Assembly: GCA_035652095.1 (NCBI GenBank)
Contig: DASREM010000038.1
Location: 1 to 64,000 of the forward strand
Direction: 5' to 3'
Length of the DNA stretch: 64,000 bases
Origin: DASREM01 sp035652095
GTDB taxonomy: Bacteria; Acidobacteriota; Terriglobia; Terriglobales; Acidobacteriaceae
Positions 7,807 to 16,028 of the stretch are shown one piece after another. The notes beneath the pieces were generated by a model. That model was not told where the DNA came from and ran no database searches. It saw only the letters and a list, made by a program, of their open reading frames with translations. The stretch's first letter is position 1, and each line of letters starts with the position of its first letter. Position numbers and translations under genes: made by a program.

Positions 7807-9900
7807 ATGATGCGGAGAGTGGACGTTGGACCTCTTCACTCATGTTGGGCGCCTCGCGGAGCATCGACCTTGATGACACTGGCACTGCTTCTCACCGGTG
7901 CCGCTCTGTTCGTATTCACGCCGGCAGCTTTTGCCGCCTCTTTTTCGGCGGACTTCCTGCCACACGGCTTCTGTTATTTGTGGAACTCCAGGCTTCTTTC
8001 CCTTCATCTCGTCTCCGACTTGCTCATCGGGCTGTCCTATGTGGGCATCTCACTGACCCTTTGGTATATCGCACGCAAGTTTCGCAGGCAGCTTCCTTTT
8101 CACTGGATCTACATCGCCTTCGGCGCGTTCATTGTCGCCTGCGGCTTTACCCACTTCATGGAAGTCATCGTACTCTGGCTTCCCTATTACTGGCTTGCCG
8201 GAACGGTCAAGGCAGTCACCGCGATTGCATCGGTAGGTACAGCGATTGCCCTGCCGTCCCTGGTCCCGAAAACGATGAACTTGGTGCAAACGGCCAAAGC
8301 TTCGGCGGAGTTGAGCCGGAACCTGGAAGTCACCAACCGCGAATTGGAAGCGCGGAACCGGGAACTGAGACGGGCGACCGAACTCAAGAGCCAATTTCTT
8401 GCCAGCATGAGCCATGAGCTGCGTACTCCCTTGACAGCAATCATGGGATTCTCGGACCTGCTCAGCGCCGAAACCGCTGGTCCCTTGACCGATAAGCAGA
8501 AACGGTATTCCCAGCATATCCTGGAGAGCGGCCGACACCTTTTAGGACTCATCAATGACGTTCTGGATATGTCCAAAATTGAGGCCGGCCATCTCGTACT
8601 ACAGTTTCAAACTCTGCGCGTGGTAGACGTGGTGAATGAGGTCTTGACGGCGATTGGGCCGTTGGCTGCCAGCAAGCGTCTGGCAGTGAAAACCGATATT
8701 CCTGCGGACCTCAAAATTTACGCGGATCGTCTGCGGGTCCGGCAAATCCTGATGAATCTTCTCAGCAATGCGGTGAAGTTCACAGGGGCCGGCGGGATGA
8801 TCACCGTGGACGCGAAGTTGAAGAACCAGTTCGTTCAGGTCGCGGTCTCCGATACCGGCTTAGGCATCCTCCCTGAAGAGCAGGATTCCATTTTCGATGA
8901 ATTTCGCCAGGTGGGCGAGACTACGAAGGGGGTACGCGAAGGCGCAGGCTTAGGCCTGGCAATTACCAAGCGCCTGGTCGAGCACCATGCCGGACATATC
9001 TGGGTGCAGAGCCAGCTTGGCAAAGGGAGTCGCTTTACCTTCACATTGCCGTGCAAACCCGAAATCGCGGAACCGGCACTCAATTCGATCGTCAATGGTA
9101 CACACGACGGCCGGTCTGGTCATGCTCCACGTCTCAAGCCCCTGATCCTGGTGGTAGATGATGAACTGGCCGTCCGGGAACTGCTGGCGGTCATTCTGGA
9201 GCGCCATGGATATGCTGTTGCCACGGCCACATCAGGCGCACAGGCGTTGATGAAGGCGCGTCAATTACAACCTGATGCAATCACCCTTGACATCCTCATG
9301 CCGGGAGGAAGCGGATTGGGTGCTTTGTTCGACCTGAAGCACGCGCCCGAACTCGCGCATATCCCGGTCATCGTCGTTTCCATGCTCGAACAGGACCAGC
9401 AGACGGGCTTCGCACTGGGAGCAGCAGAATTCTTGACCAAGCCCCTTGATGAGAGTGCGTTACTGAACGCCATCAGCCGCCACGTGCCCTCTCCGCGCCA
9501 GGATGCAAAAATCCTGGTAGTGGACGATGATCCGAAAATCTGTGATTTTGTTTCGGAATTGCTGCAAGGCGAGGGATACCGCCCGTTGGCGGTTCCCAAC
9601 GGCAGGGAGGCCATGAGCGTTCTTGGTCGCATCACGACCGATGCTATCGTTTTAGACTTGAACATGCCGGAGATGGATGGCTTTGAGGTACTGAGACGGC
9701 TGAACGATGATCCTGTGCTTAAGGAAATTCCTGTGCTGGTTTTGACGGCCAGAGAGCTTTCGGAAACCCAGGTCGAACTCTTATCACGACAAGCCAGAGT
9801 TCTGATGCGCAAGAGCCAGGATTGGCAGGAACACTTCCTGGGACAGGTTAGCCGTGCGGTGGGTCAGACTCGTCCCCCCGCTGGAGGTATGGCGAGATGA
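7807..9900 (+). CDS. Ethylene-receptor-like hybrid histidine kinase with two receiver domains
   Basis: This 697-residue protein has three membrane helices (about 63-90, 98-123, 131-155) matching the copper- and ethylene-binding domain of plant ETR1. ETR1 residues Asp25, Tyr32, Ile35, Phe61, Cys65 and His69 appear to correspond to D71, Y78, I81, F108, C112 and H116 (motif AFIVACGFTHF). Next come a coiled linker (160-195), HisKA with phospho-His203 (MSHELRTPLT), HATPase_c (N-box around 317-321, DTGLG 349-353, GAGLGL 379-384), and two receiver domains with acceptor Asp495 and Asp617. A leader of about 45 residues looks like a signal peptide. AAGGAGT precedes the double ATG at 7807/7810, so either may start. 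The last codons overlap a single-domain response regulator. Ligand binding is inferred, not shown. Confidence 0.88.
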   Translation: MMRRVDVGPLHSCWAPRGASTLMTLALLLTGAALFVFTPAAFAASFSADFLPHGFCYLWNSRLLSLHLVSDLLIGLSYVGISLTLWYIARKFRRQLPFHWIYIAFGAFIVACGFTHFMEVIVLWLPYYWLAGTVKAVTAIASVGTAIALPSLVPKTMNLVQTAKASAELSRNLEVTNRELEARNRELRRATELKSQFLASMSHELRTPLTAIMGFSDLLSAETAGPLTDKQKRYSQHILESGRHLLGLINDVLDMSKIEAGHLVLQFQTLRVVDVVNEVLTAIGPLAASKRLAVKTDIPADLKIYADRLRVRQILMNLLSNAVKFTGAGGMITVDAKLKNQFVQVAVSDTGLGILPEEQDSIFDEFRQVGETTKGVREGAGLGLAITKRLVEHHAGHIWVQSQLGKGSRFTFTLPCKPEIAEPALNSIVNGTHDGRSGHAPRLKPLILVVDDELAVRELLAVILERHGYAVATATSGAQALMKARQLQPDAITLDILMPGGSGLGALFDLKHAPELAHIPVIVVSMLEQDQQTGFALGAAEFLTKPLDESALLNAISRHVPSPRQDAKILVVDDDPKICDFVSELLQGEGYRPLAVPNGREAMSVLGRITTDAIVLDLNMPEMDGFEVLRRLNDDPVLKEIPVLVLTARELSETQVELLSRQARVLMRKSQDWQEHFLGQVSRAVGQTRPPAGGMAR

Positions 9901-10286
9901 GGATTCTGGTAGCAGAAGACAATCCTGCAAATCGCGAGTTGATTCGCGAAATTCTAGAAGTTCAAGGATACGAGGTGTTGGAAGCTGCCAACGGTCTCGA
10001 AGCCCTTGAGCAAATCGAAGAGAAACTGCCCGACCTGGTGCTGATGGATATTCAGATGCCGCTGATTGACGGGCTGGAAGCGGTCTCGAAGCTCCGGCGT
10101 AATGCTCGCTTCAGCAAATTGCCGGTGGTCGCACTCACGGCTTATGCCATGAGTGGAGACGAGGAGAAGGCGTTGATGGCGGGTTTCAACGGATATCTTC
10201 CCAAACCGATGGACGTGAAACAACTTTTGCACTACCTTGAGCAGTTCACTCCCCCCGATCCCAGCCGGAAAACTCTTCCTGACTGA
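9897..10286 (+). CDS. Single-domain response regulator (DivK/CheY-like)
   Basis: A 129-residue stand-alone receiver domain: acidic pair E-D at residues 7-8 (ILVAEDN), acceptor Asp in LVLMDIQMP (about D53), Thr/Ala in VVALTAYAM, and Lys in GYLPKPMD (about K105). It has no output domain, so it works through protein contact or as a phosphate shuttle. Its ATG overlaps the stop region of the ethylene-receptor-like kinase by four bases, which implies translational coupling and a shared phosphorelay of kinase, two internal receivers and this third receiver. Confidence 0.92.
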   Translation: MRILVAEDNPANRELIREILEVQGYEVLEAANGLEALEQIEEKLPDLVLMDIQMPLIDGLEAVSKLRRNARFSKLPVVALTAYAMSGDEEKALMAGFNGYLPKPMDVKQLLHYLEQFTPPDPSRKTLPD

Positions 10287-10316
10287 CTGTAGCGGCGCTT
10301 GTGATAGAAGTACCTC

Positions 10317-11237
10317 GTGGCCTACTTTCTGGGCGTTGACGGCGGCGCAAGCAAGACCTCCTGCGTGGTGGGCGATGAACGAACGGTTCTTGCCCACGCA
10401 ACTGCAGGCTCAAGCAATCCAACCCGCGTCGGCGAAGCGAGAGCACAGGAATCATTGGCTGCAAGCATCGTGCAAGCTTGCACAGCCGCTGGGATTTCAC
10501 CTTCACAAATCAAAAGCACCTGCGTGGGCGCCGCTGGTTCCGATCGCGAGAGGGTGCGCCTCCCGCTTCAGAAATTCGTCCGCACGGTGGTTTCGGGAGA
10601 CGTACAGGTCGTCGGTGACATGACCATCGCTTTGCAGGCAGCTTTCGGGGAGGGTGCGGGAGTCATTCTGGTGGCGGGATCGGGATCTATCGCTTACGGG
10701 AGGAATTCCGCCGGCGAAACGGCGCGCGCAGGTGGCTGGGGTTTTGCAATTTCTGATGAAGGCTCCGGATACTGGATCGGCAAAAAAGCAATCACGGCTT
10801 GCCTCCGTGCCTCCGATGAGGGCGGGCACGGCGGATCTAAGCTGCTCGCGGTACTCATGAAGTCGCTGGGGGCAGATACGCGAGAGCAATTGATCCTGAG
10901 AGCTAACGCGAGCCCGTCCCCCGACTTCGCCAGCCTGTTTCCGACAGTACTCGCCGCGGCGGATAGTGGTGATCCAATCGCCAGAGCAGTGCTTCAGGCC
11001 GCCGCCGAGGAACTCGGTGGGCTTGCCCTTGTAGTTTTGAAACGGCTTTTCAGGGACGCACAAAAGGTTTCATTGGCCATGTCCGGCGGTGTATTTGGGA
11101 ACTGCGCCTTTGTCCGGCAGGTCTTCTACAATTATTTGTTGTCGGAGTTTCCTGCCGCGTGCGTCAGTGAGACCGTTGTGGAACCAGTCCTGGGAGCATT
11201 GGCATTAGCGCGGAAGCAAACGCAGTCGGTCGAATAG
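10317..11237 (+). CDS. BadF/BadG-type ATPase, N-acetylglucosamine kinase-like
   Basis: A 306-residue protein of the ASKHA (actin/sugar-kinase) fold. It shows phosphate-1 motif FLGVDGGASKTSCVV (residues 4-18), GAAGSDRERV, and the adenosine/phosphate-2 region VILVAGSGSIAYGRN; the GGWGF-x-ISDEGSGYWIG element (about 138-156) is typical of eukaryote-type GlcNAc kinases and BadF relatives. It probably phosphorylates an amino sugar such as GlcNAc, possibly from cell wall turnover. The start is GTG at 10317. The next gene begins 2 bases after its stop, so the two are likely cotranscribed. Confidence 0.8.
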   Translation: MAYFLGVDGGASKTSCVVGDERTVLAHATAGSSNPTRVGEARAQESLAASIVQACTAAGISPSQIKSTCVGAAGSDRERVRLPLQKFVRTVVSGDVQVVGDMTIALQAAFGEGAGVILVAGSGSIAYGRNSAGETARAGGWGFAISDEGSGYWIGKKAITACLRASDEGGHGGSKLLAVLMKSLGADTREQLILRANASPSPDFASLFPTVLAAADSGDPIARAVLQAAAEELGGLALVVLKRLFRDAQKVSLAMSGGVFGNCAFVRQVFYNYLLSEFPAACVSETVVEPVLGALALARKQTQSVE

Positions 11238-11238
11238 C

Positions 11239-11979
11239 ATGCCATGGCACGAACCCGAGGATCGGCTCGAAAGCGACGGCGCGGTTCCAGTTGATTCGTC
11301 TTCAGAATCCGCTCCTTCGAGTGCCATCGCTTCAGAGGACCATGCCCTCGCATTCTTACAGCGCCATGATCTTCAGGCGTCGGATTTCGAGCAACTCATC
11401 AGAAACTCGAAGCTGATGAACAGCCGCAAGGTGAGACTTGCGATGGTGAAACATCCGCTCACGCCGCGGCACATTACGCTCCCGCTGCTTCGGCACCTGT
11501 TCACATTTGATCTGATGAATGCTGCGCTATCGTCTACCGCACCCGCAGATGTCAAGAATGCAGCCGACGATGTGCTCATCAGCAGGTTGGACAGCATTCC
11601 GACCGGCGAACGTCTTGCGCTGGCTCGGCGGGCCTCTGGAAAAATTGCCGGAAGCCTGCTGTTCGACAAGGACTCTCGCGTGGTCCGCACCGCGCTGGAC
11701 AATTCGAGATTGACCGAAGCGCGACTAATCAAAACGATCGGCAACGTTTCTGCACCCATCTCGATGGTGGAATCGGTTTGTCACCATGGAAAGTGGTCTC
11801 TACGACGGGAAGTCCGCGTCGCGTTGCTGCGTTGCGACAAGGTTCCTCTGGCGTGCGCGCTGGCCTTCGCTCGTTCCCTGCCAAAATCGATCGTAAAAGA
11901 AATACTGCGCGGATCAAAGCTGCCCTCTAACACCCAACGGTATCTGCGATCAGAACTGCACATCACGGAACTGGTATGA
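11239..11979 (+). CDS. Conserved-looking protein of unknown function, helical repeats
   Basis: I do not recognise this 246-residue protein. After a Ser/Ala-rich acidic N-terminus (residues 1-35) it is predicted to be almost entirely helical, with repeated short units of the type 'S-R-V-V-R-x-A-L-D-N' (for example KLMNSRKVRLAMVKHPLTP and DKDSRVVRTALDNSRLTE). These units resemble variant leucine-rich or HEAT-like repeats, as in DUF2336 proteins. There is no signal peptide or membrane helix. It starts 2 bases after the sugar-kinase-like gene, so a role linked to that gene or to protein scaffolding is possible but unproven. Confidence 0.7.
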   Translation: MPWHEPEDRLESDGAVPVDSSSESAPSSAIASEDHALAFLQRHDLQASDFEQLIRNSKLMNSRKVRLAMVKHPLTPRHITLPLLRHLFTFDLMNAALSSTAPADVKNAADDVLISRLDSIPTGERLALARRASGKIAGSLLFDKDSRVVRTALDNSRLTEARLIKTIGNVSAPISMVESVCHHGKWSLRREVRVALLRCDKVPLACALAFARSLPKSIVKEILRGSKLPSNTQRYLRSELHITELV

Positions 11980-12043
11980 CCGTAATGCGTGGAATCCCCG
12001 GTTCACGCCACTGAAGTAACGTGGCCTCCGCCAGCCTGCTACT

Positions 12044-12049
12044 TACAAT
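12044..12049 (+). promoter_or_regulatory. Possible -10 box of a leaderless promoter
   Basis: TACAAT matches the sigma-70 -10 consensus at five of six positions and lies five bases before the ATG at 12055, where transcription would begin at or next to the start codon. No convincing -35 hexamer is visible 17 bases upstream. The call rests on position and the absent ribosome binding site. Confidence 0.3.
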
Positions 12050-12054
12050 GAAGC

Positions 12055-12606
12055 ATGCGCTTGTTTGGCAGCGAGGAGGACTGGCGCTTTGTTTCCCGGC
12101 TTTCCGCCGTCTCGTGGTTGGTGTTCTATGGAGTGTTCCTGGTGTACGCATTCCTGCAGCGCGGATCTTTTCTTCTCGTAGATTCAGCAAATCTGGTGGT
12201 GCACGAGGGAGGTCACCTACTGTTCGGATGGTTTGGTGAGACGCTCGGCATCTGGGGTGGAACCATCCTCCAGTGGAGCGTGCCGCTTTTGCTTGCTGGG
12301 TACTTCTACAGCCAGAAGCAGATCACCGGATTTACCTTCTGCATGTTCTTCTTCTTTGAAAATTTTCTTTACACCGCAACCTACATGTCTGACGCCCGCG
12401 CAGTGGCGCTGCCTCTGGTCAGCGCGGGATCATCGGATTACATCGAGCATGATTGGCGCAACATCTTCGGAAGCTTGGGCATCGTGCAGTACGACACAGC
12501 CATCGGCGGCTGCGTGAGCATCCTAGGTTGGTGTGGAATGGTGGCAACGGTGGTCTGGTTTTGTTATCAAACCCATTGGGGCCTGCGCCGCCGAGTAACG
12601 CAATGA
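12055..12606 (+). CDS. Membrane protein with an HExxH motif, function unknown
   Basis: A 183-residue protein with about four membrane helices (near 18-35, 62-82, 90-106, 153-172). Residues 50-54 read HEGGH at the edge of a hydrophobic helix (NLVVHEGGHLLFGWFG), the HExxH arrangement of membrane-embedded zinc proteases such as M50. A second metal-ligand motif is not obvious; HDW near residue 139 is a candidate. I cannot assign a family with confidence. There is no Shine-Dalgarno sequence; a TACAAT box ends five bases before the ATG, so the transcript may be leaderless. A hairpin follows the stop. Confidence 0.7.
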   Translation: MRLFGSEEDWRFVSRLSAVSWLVFYGVFLVYAFLQRGSFLLVDSANLVVHEGGHLLFGWFGETLGIWGGTILQWSVPLLLAGYFYSQKQITGFTFCMFFFFENFLYTATYMSDARAVALPLVSAGSSDYIEHDWRNIFGSLGIVQYDTAIGGCVSILGWCGMVATVVWFCYQTHWGLRRRVTQ

Positions 12607-12617
12607 TCCAAGAACAA

Positions 12618-12644
12618 AAGCCCGCCGTAGATTCCAGCGGGCTT
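12618..12644 (+). terminator. Intrinsic-terminator-like hairpin
   Basis: AAGCCCGC (12618-12625) pairs perfectly with GCGGGCTT (12637-12644) around an 11-base loop, starting 12 bases after the stop of the upstream membrane protein gene. The downstream T-run is short (TTCTC), so strength is uncertain. The next gene is convergent and ends at 12789. Confidence 0.55.
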
Positions 12645-12788
12645 CTCAGCGTATGCCCGTCCATGGAGGCCAAGCCGCAGACAGACGAGGTAAGCATAAT
12701 GCGGCTCGAGCGCTACTACCAGAACTAGTCCAAAAAGTTCTCGAACGCAGGACCGAACTGGGCTGTGATGTTTCATTGACAAAAATTG

Positions 12789-14180
12789 TCACTTACTAAC
12801 ATCTTCTTCTCCGTCGCGACGGCCCTTATGTATATCAATACCGAGTTGTTCGGCCTTTTTGTAGAAGTGACTTCTTTCCAGTCCCAAAGCTTTGGCGCTG
12901 TTGGTGATATGGAAATTGTTGCGTTTGAGCTCCGAGATCATGGTCTCCCGCTCGAATTGCTGTACCCGCTCTGCGAGTGTGCCCATTCCCGAAGAAACGC
13001 TGGGCGCTGCACCCGAAATTGGCAGTGCGGCACGAACAACTTCTACCGTCACCTGGTCATGCTCCGCCAGCAGCATCAGCCGCTCCACCACGTTGCGTAA
13101 TTCGCGGACGTTCCCTGGCCAGGAGTGTTCTTGCAGGACCGTGATCGCGTCCGCTGTAAACGAGATTTGTTTCCAATTGTTTTGACGACACACCTGCTGC
13201 GAGAAATGCTCGACCAGCTTAGGAATGTCCTCTCTGCGTTCGCGGAGCGGAGGCAGGTACAGCGGAAAAACGTAAACCCGGTGGAAGAGATCCTGCCGGA
13301 ATTTGCCCTGCTTCACGAGATCTTCGAGATTGCGGTGAGTGGCTACGATCACGCGAACGTTTACGGCGATGGGCTTGTCGCCTCCGATGCGTTCCACTTC
13401 ACCCTCCTCGAGAACGCGCAGAAGTTTCGCCTGCATGGGCACCGGCATGTCTCCGATCTCATCGAGAAAAATCGTTCCATGACTGGCCTGCTCGAACTTG
13501 CCCAGGTGACGCCCGGCGGCCCCGGTAAACGAGCCTTTCTCATGGCCGAAAAGCTCTGACTCGATCAATTCGGCAGGGACTGCGGCGCAGTTCAAAGTCA
13601 CGAACGGCTCCCTGGCTCGCGGGCTGCGTTCATGGAGTGTGCGGGCCACCAATTCCTTGCCGGTCCCGGTTTCGCCCAGAATGCACACCCGTGTTTCACT
13701 GCTCGCAACGCGATGAACCTGGACCATGATTTTCTGCATGGGTTCACCGCTCCATACCAGCTCATGTTTTCCCAGGCGCTGTAATAACTGGCGGTTTTCG
13801 CTTTCCAGGCGCTGCAGCCGCAGAGCATTCTCGACTGTAAGCAACAGCTTTTCGGTGGAGATGGGTTTCTCCAGAAAATCTAACGCGCCAAGCCGAGTCG
13901 CTCGCACTGCCATGTCAATATGGGCCTGACCCGACATCATCACCACTGGCGAAGATACCCCCATGGCCTTTAAGTCTTCGAGGAAAGACAGGCCGTCCTT
14001 TGCTGGCATGACCACGTCCGAAAAGATCAGATCGAACGTCTGCGCCTTGGCAAGCTCCAGAGCTTTTCCCGCGTTATCGCAAACCGTCGCCTCATGGCCG
14101 GCAATTCGAAATGCGCGGGACAGCGACGCCAGGGTATTCGGTTCGTCATCAACGATCAGCAGATTAGCTTTTTGTGGCAC
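12789..14180 (-). CDS. NtrC-family sigma-54-dependent response regulator
   Basis: A 463-residue activator with a receiver domain (acidic pair DD at 11-12, acceptor Asp55 in LIFSDVVMP, Lys105), an AAA+ domain with Walker A GETGTGKE (169-176) and the sigma-54 contact loop GSFTGA (216-221, Ser in place of the commoner Ala), Walker B region TIFLDEIGDMP, and a C-terminal Fis-type helix-turn-helix (last ~45 residues, NSAKALGLERSHFYKKAEQLG). It should remodel sigma-54 RNA polymerase at its target promoters once phosphorylated. It starts nine bases after the stop of the NtrY-like kinase, its obvious partner. Target genes cannot be read from the window. Confidence 0.93.
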   Translation of the reverse strand: MPQKANLLIVDDEPNTLASLSRAFRIAGHEATVCDNAGKALELAKAQTFDLIFSDVVMPAKDGLSFLEDLKAMGVSSPVVMMSGQAHIDMAVRATRLGALDFLEKPISTEKLLLTVENALRLQRLESENRQLLQRLGKHELVWSGEPMQKIMVQVHRVASSETRVCILGETGTGKELVARTLHERSPRAREPFVTLNCAAVPAELIESELFGHEKGSFTGAAGRHLGKFEQASHGTIFLDEIGDMPVPMQAKLLRVLEEGEVERIGGDKPIAVNVRVIVATHRNLEDLVKQGKFRQDLFHRVYVFPLYLPPLRERREDIPKLVEHFSQQVCRQNNWKQISFTADAITVLQEHSWPGNVRELRNVVERLMLLAEHDQVTVEVVRAALPISGAAPSVSSGMGTLAERVQQFERETMISELKRNNFHITNSAKALGLERSHFYKKAEQLGIDIHKGRRDGEEDVSK

Positions 14181-14189
14181 CGTCGTTCC

Positions 14190-16028
14190 TCAAGAAGTTG
14201 CGTTCGAACTGCTTTGCGCCAACCCCAGCTTCTCCATATTGCCGGGAAGTTCAATAGAAAACGTAGTACCCCGGCCAACCACGCTGTGAACGCTAATGCG
14301 GCCTCCGTGATCGCTGATGGCCGATTGCACGATCGCGAGACCCAATCCTGTGCCATGCGTTTTGCTGGTGTAGTAGGGAGTAAACAAGCGTGAGCACTCC
14401 TCAGGCGTCAAGCCCGAGCCGGTATCGGATACTTCAATCGTTGCATCCTGTTCATGAGGACGTGTGTTGATCGTCAATGTTCCGCCGGAGGCCATTGCGT
14501 CCATAGCATTGAGAACCAGATTCGACAGGGCGCGGTGTAGCAGTTCCGGATCGCACCCAATCGTAAGAGGGTCGCTGTCCAGATTGAGAACGCAGGCGAT
14601 CGGGTTCCGGTTGGGCGCGCTGAGCTGCGCCTGAAACAGTCGCGCCACATCGCGTACGACGTCGTTTACGTTTATCGCGCGAAGCTGCGGTTGAGGCATC
14701 TTTGAGAAGTCGCTGAAGCGGGAAATAATGACTTTCAGGTTTGCGATCTCCGCCAACAACGTCGTAGCACTCTCGCGAAAGATCTCATCGAACAGTTCCG
14801 CGCTTTGATCGCGCGCCCGGATCAGGTTCTCCACGGTGAGCTGCAAAGGGAAGAGCGGGTTCTTGAGTTCATGAGCGAGACGGCGCGCCAGCTCACGCCA
14901 GGCGGCAACACGTTCCGCCTGCAAAGCGCGGTCTTTCTGTTCCAACAGTTCCCGAGTCATGCGGTTGAACGACTCCGCGAGTAAGCCGAGCTCGTCGCGA
15001 GACGCAACCGGCACCTGAATGTCCCAGTTTCCCGCAGCAACATCGCTCGCTGCCTTGGCGAGTTGCTCGACTGGACGAGTCACCCGGGCGGCAATCCAAC
15101 CGCTGAATAAGATGGCCAGCACAATTCCGGTGCCCCCAACCAACAGTCCGGTCGAGCGAATGTGCTTCCGCAATTCCACGTAGGGCTCCCGTGAATTTCC
15201 TACGATCAGCATGCCGAGTAGGCGGCCATCCAGTCCGTCGAGGGGTATGGCTTGCACGAGCTCGTCTTCGGCGGGGTTTGAAGACCAGTGAACAATCTCG
15301 CTGGCGTCACGATTGGTTTGAGCCACCTTAGCGATCAGTCCCGAAAGCTGTTCGGGATGCGAAGCGCTCAGGGAAGCGGAGATCAGATTCGCCGGACTAA
15401 ATTCGGCTCCGAAATCCGCGTACAACATGGCCCGCATACCCGCGGGCAATTCGAGGCTGGCGAGAAATTCCTTGTCCAGCCGCTTGCCGCCGACGACGTA
15501 CAGAGGCTTGTCGCCCACCGTCACAGTTCGCGCCGCAGACAATGCCAACGCCGGGCCCTCCCTTGAACTTTCTTTATGGAGGAATGCGGTCGCCGGAAGC
15601 GGGACATCCGAGAACAGAGTCTCTTTGTAACCAAAGGCGGCAGGCGACTGGGCCGACGAAATGATGGTTCCGTCCTTCTCCACAAATTCCAGGAAGTCCA
15701 GCTGCTGGTTTTCAGCAAGAATTCTGGCTTCATTCAGGTGTGAGGCGTAGTCGGGAGAACCTCGATTGATGGCAGTGGCAATCTGCAGGGCAGTGTCTCC
15801 CGAAGCGATGGTCTGCACGCGGTTTGCGACCTCCTGGCCACGACGGTCAAATTCCCGGCGGAACTGGGCCACAAGACTGGCTCGACGGTCCTCATCAGCG
15901 CGGTCAAAGGCCTGGCGGGTCAGAGAGGAGACAATCCAGGTAACCGCCGCTACGGACAAGAACACGGTCAGCGCCGAAAGAGCCAGCAGTTTGCGGCGCA
16001 AGCTCACGGCCTGTCGGCCTCCATCCAC
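14190..16028 (-). CDS. NtrY-like membrane sensor histidine kinase
   Basis: A 612-residue kinase. Helix 1 (about 13-33) and helix 2 (about 290-312) enclose a ~255-residue periplasmic domain of probable Cache type. A HAMP domain (RVTRPVEQLAKAASDVAAGNWD) follows, then a linker, HisKA with WRELARRLAHELKNPLFPLQL, and HATPase_c ending in TPYYTSKTHGTGLGLAIV. This H-box and the GTGLGLAI G-box are typical of NtrY/NtrB-group kinases paired with sigma-54 activators. Its start overlaps the end of the peptide-binding protein gene by 25 bases, suggesting that binding protein and kinase work together. Confidence 0.9.
   Translation of the reverse strand: MDGGRQAVSLRRKLLALSALTVFLSVAAVTWIVSSLTRQAFDRADEDRRASLVAQFRREFDRRGQEVANRVQTIASGDTALQIATAINRGSPDYASHLNEARILAENQQLDFLEFVEKDGTIISSAQSPAAFGYKETLFSDVPLPATAFLHKESSREGPALALSAARTVTVGDKPLYVVGGKRLDKEFLASLELPAGMRAMLYADFGAEFSPANLISASLSASHPEQLSGLIAKVAQTNRDASEIVHWSSNPAEDELVQAIPLDGLDGRLLGMLIVGNSREPYVELRKHIRSTGLLVGGTGIVLAILFSGWIAARVTRPVEQLAKAASDVAAGNWDIQVPVASRDELGLLAESFNRMTRELLEQKDRALQAERVAAWRELARRLAHELKNPLFPLQLTVENLIRARDQSAELFDEIFRESATTLLAEIANLKVIISRFSDFSKMPQPQLRAINVNDVVRDVARLFQAQLSAPNRNPIACVLNLDSDPLTIGCDPELLHRALSNLVLNAMDAMASGGTLTINTRPHEQDATIEVSDTGSGLTPEECSRLFTPYYTSKTHGTGLGLAIVQSAISDHGGRISVHSVVGRGTTFSIELPGNMEKLGLAQSSSNATS

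Noticed and set aside
12777..12791. TGACAAAAATTGTCA palindrome as an operator
   Set aside because: It overlaps the stop codon of the NtrC-like gene and lies downstream of both neighbouring genes, so an operator role is unlikely.
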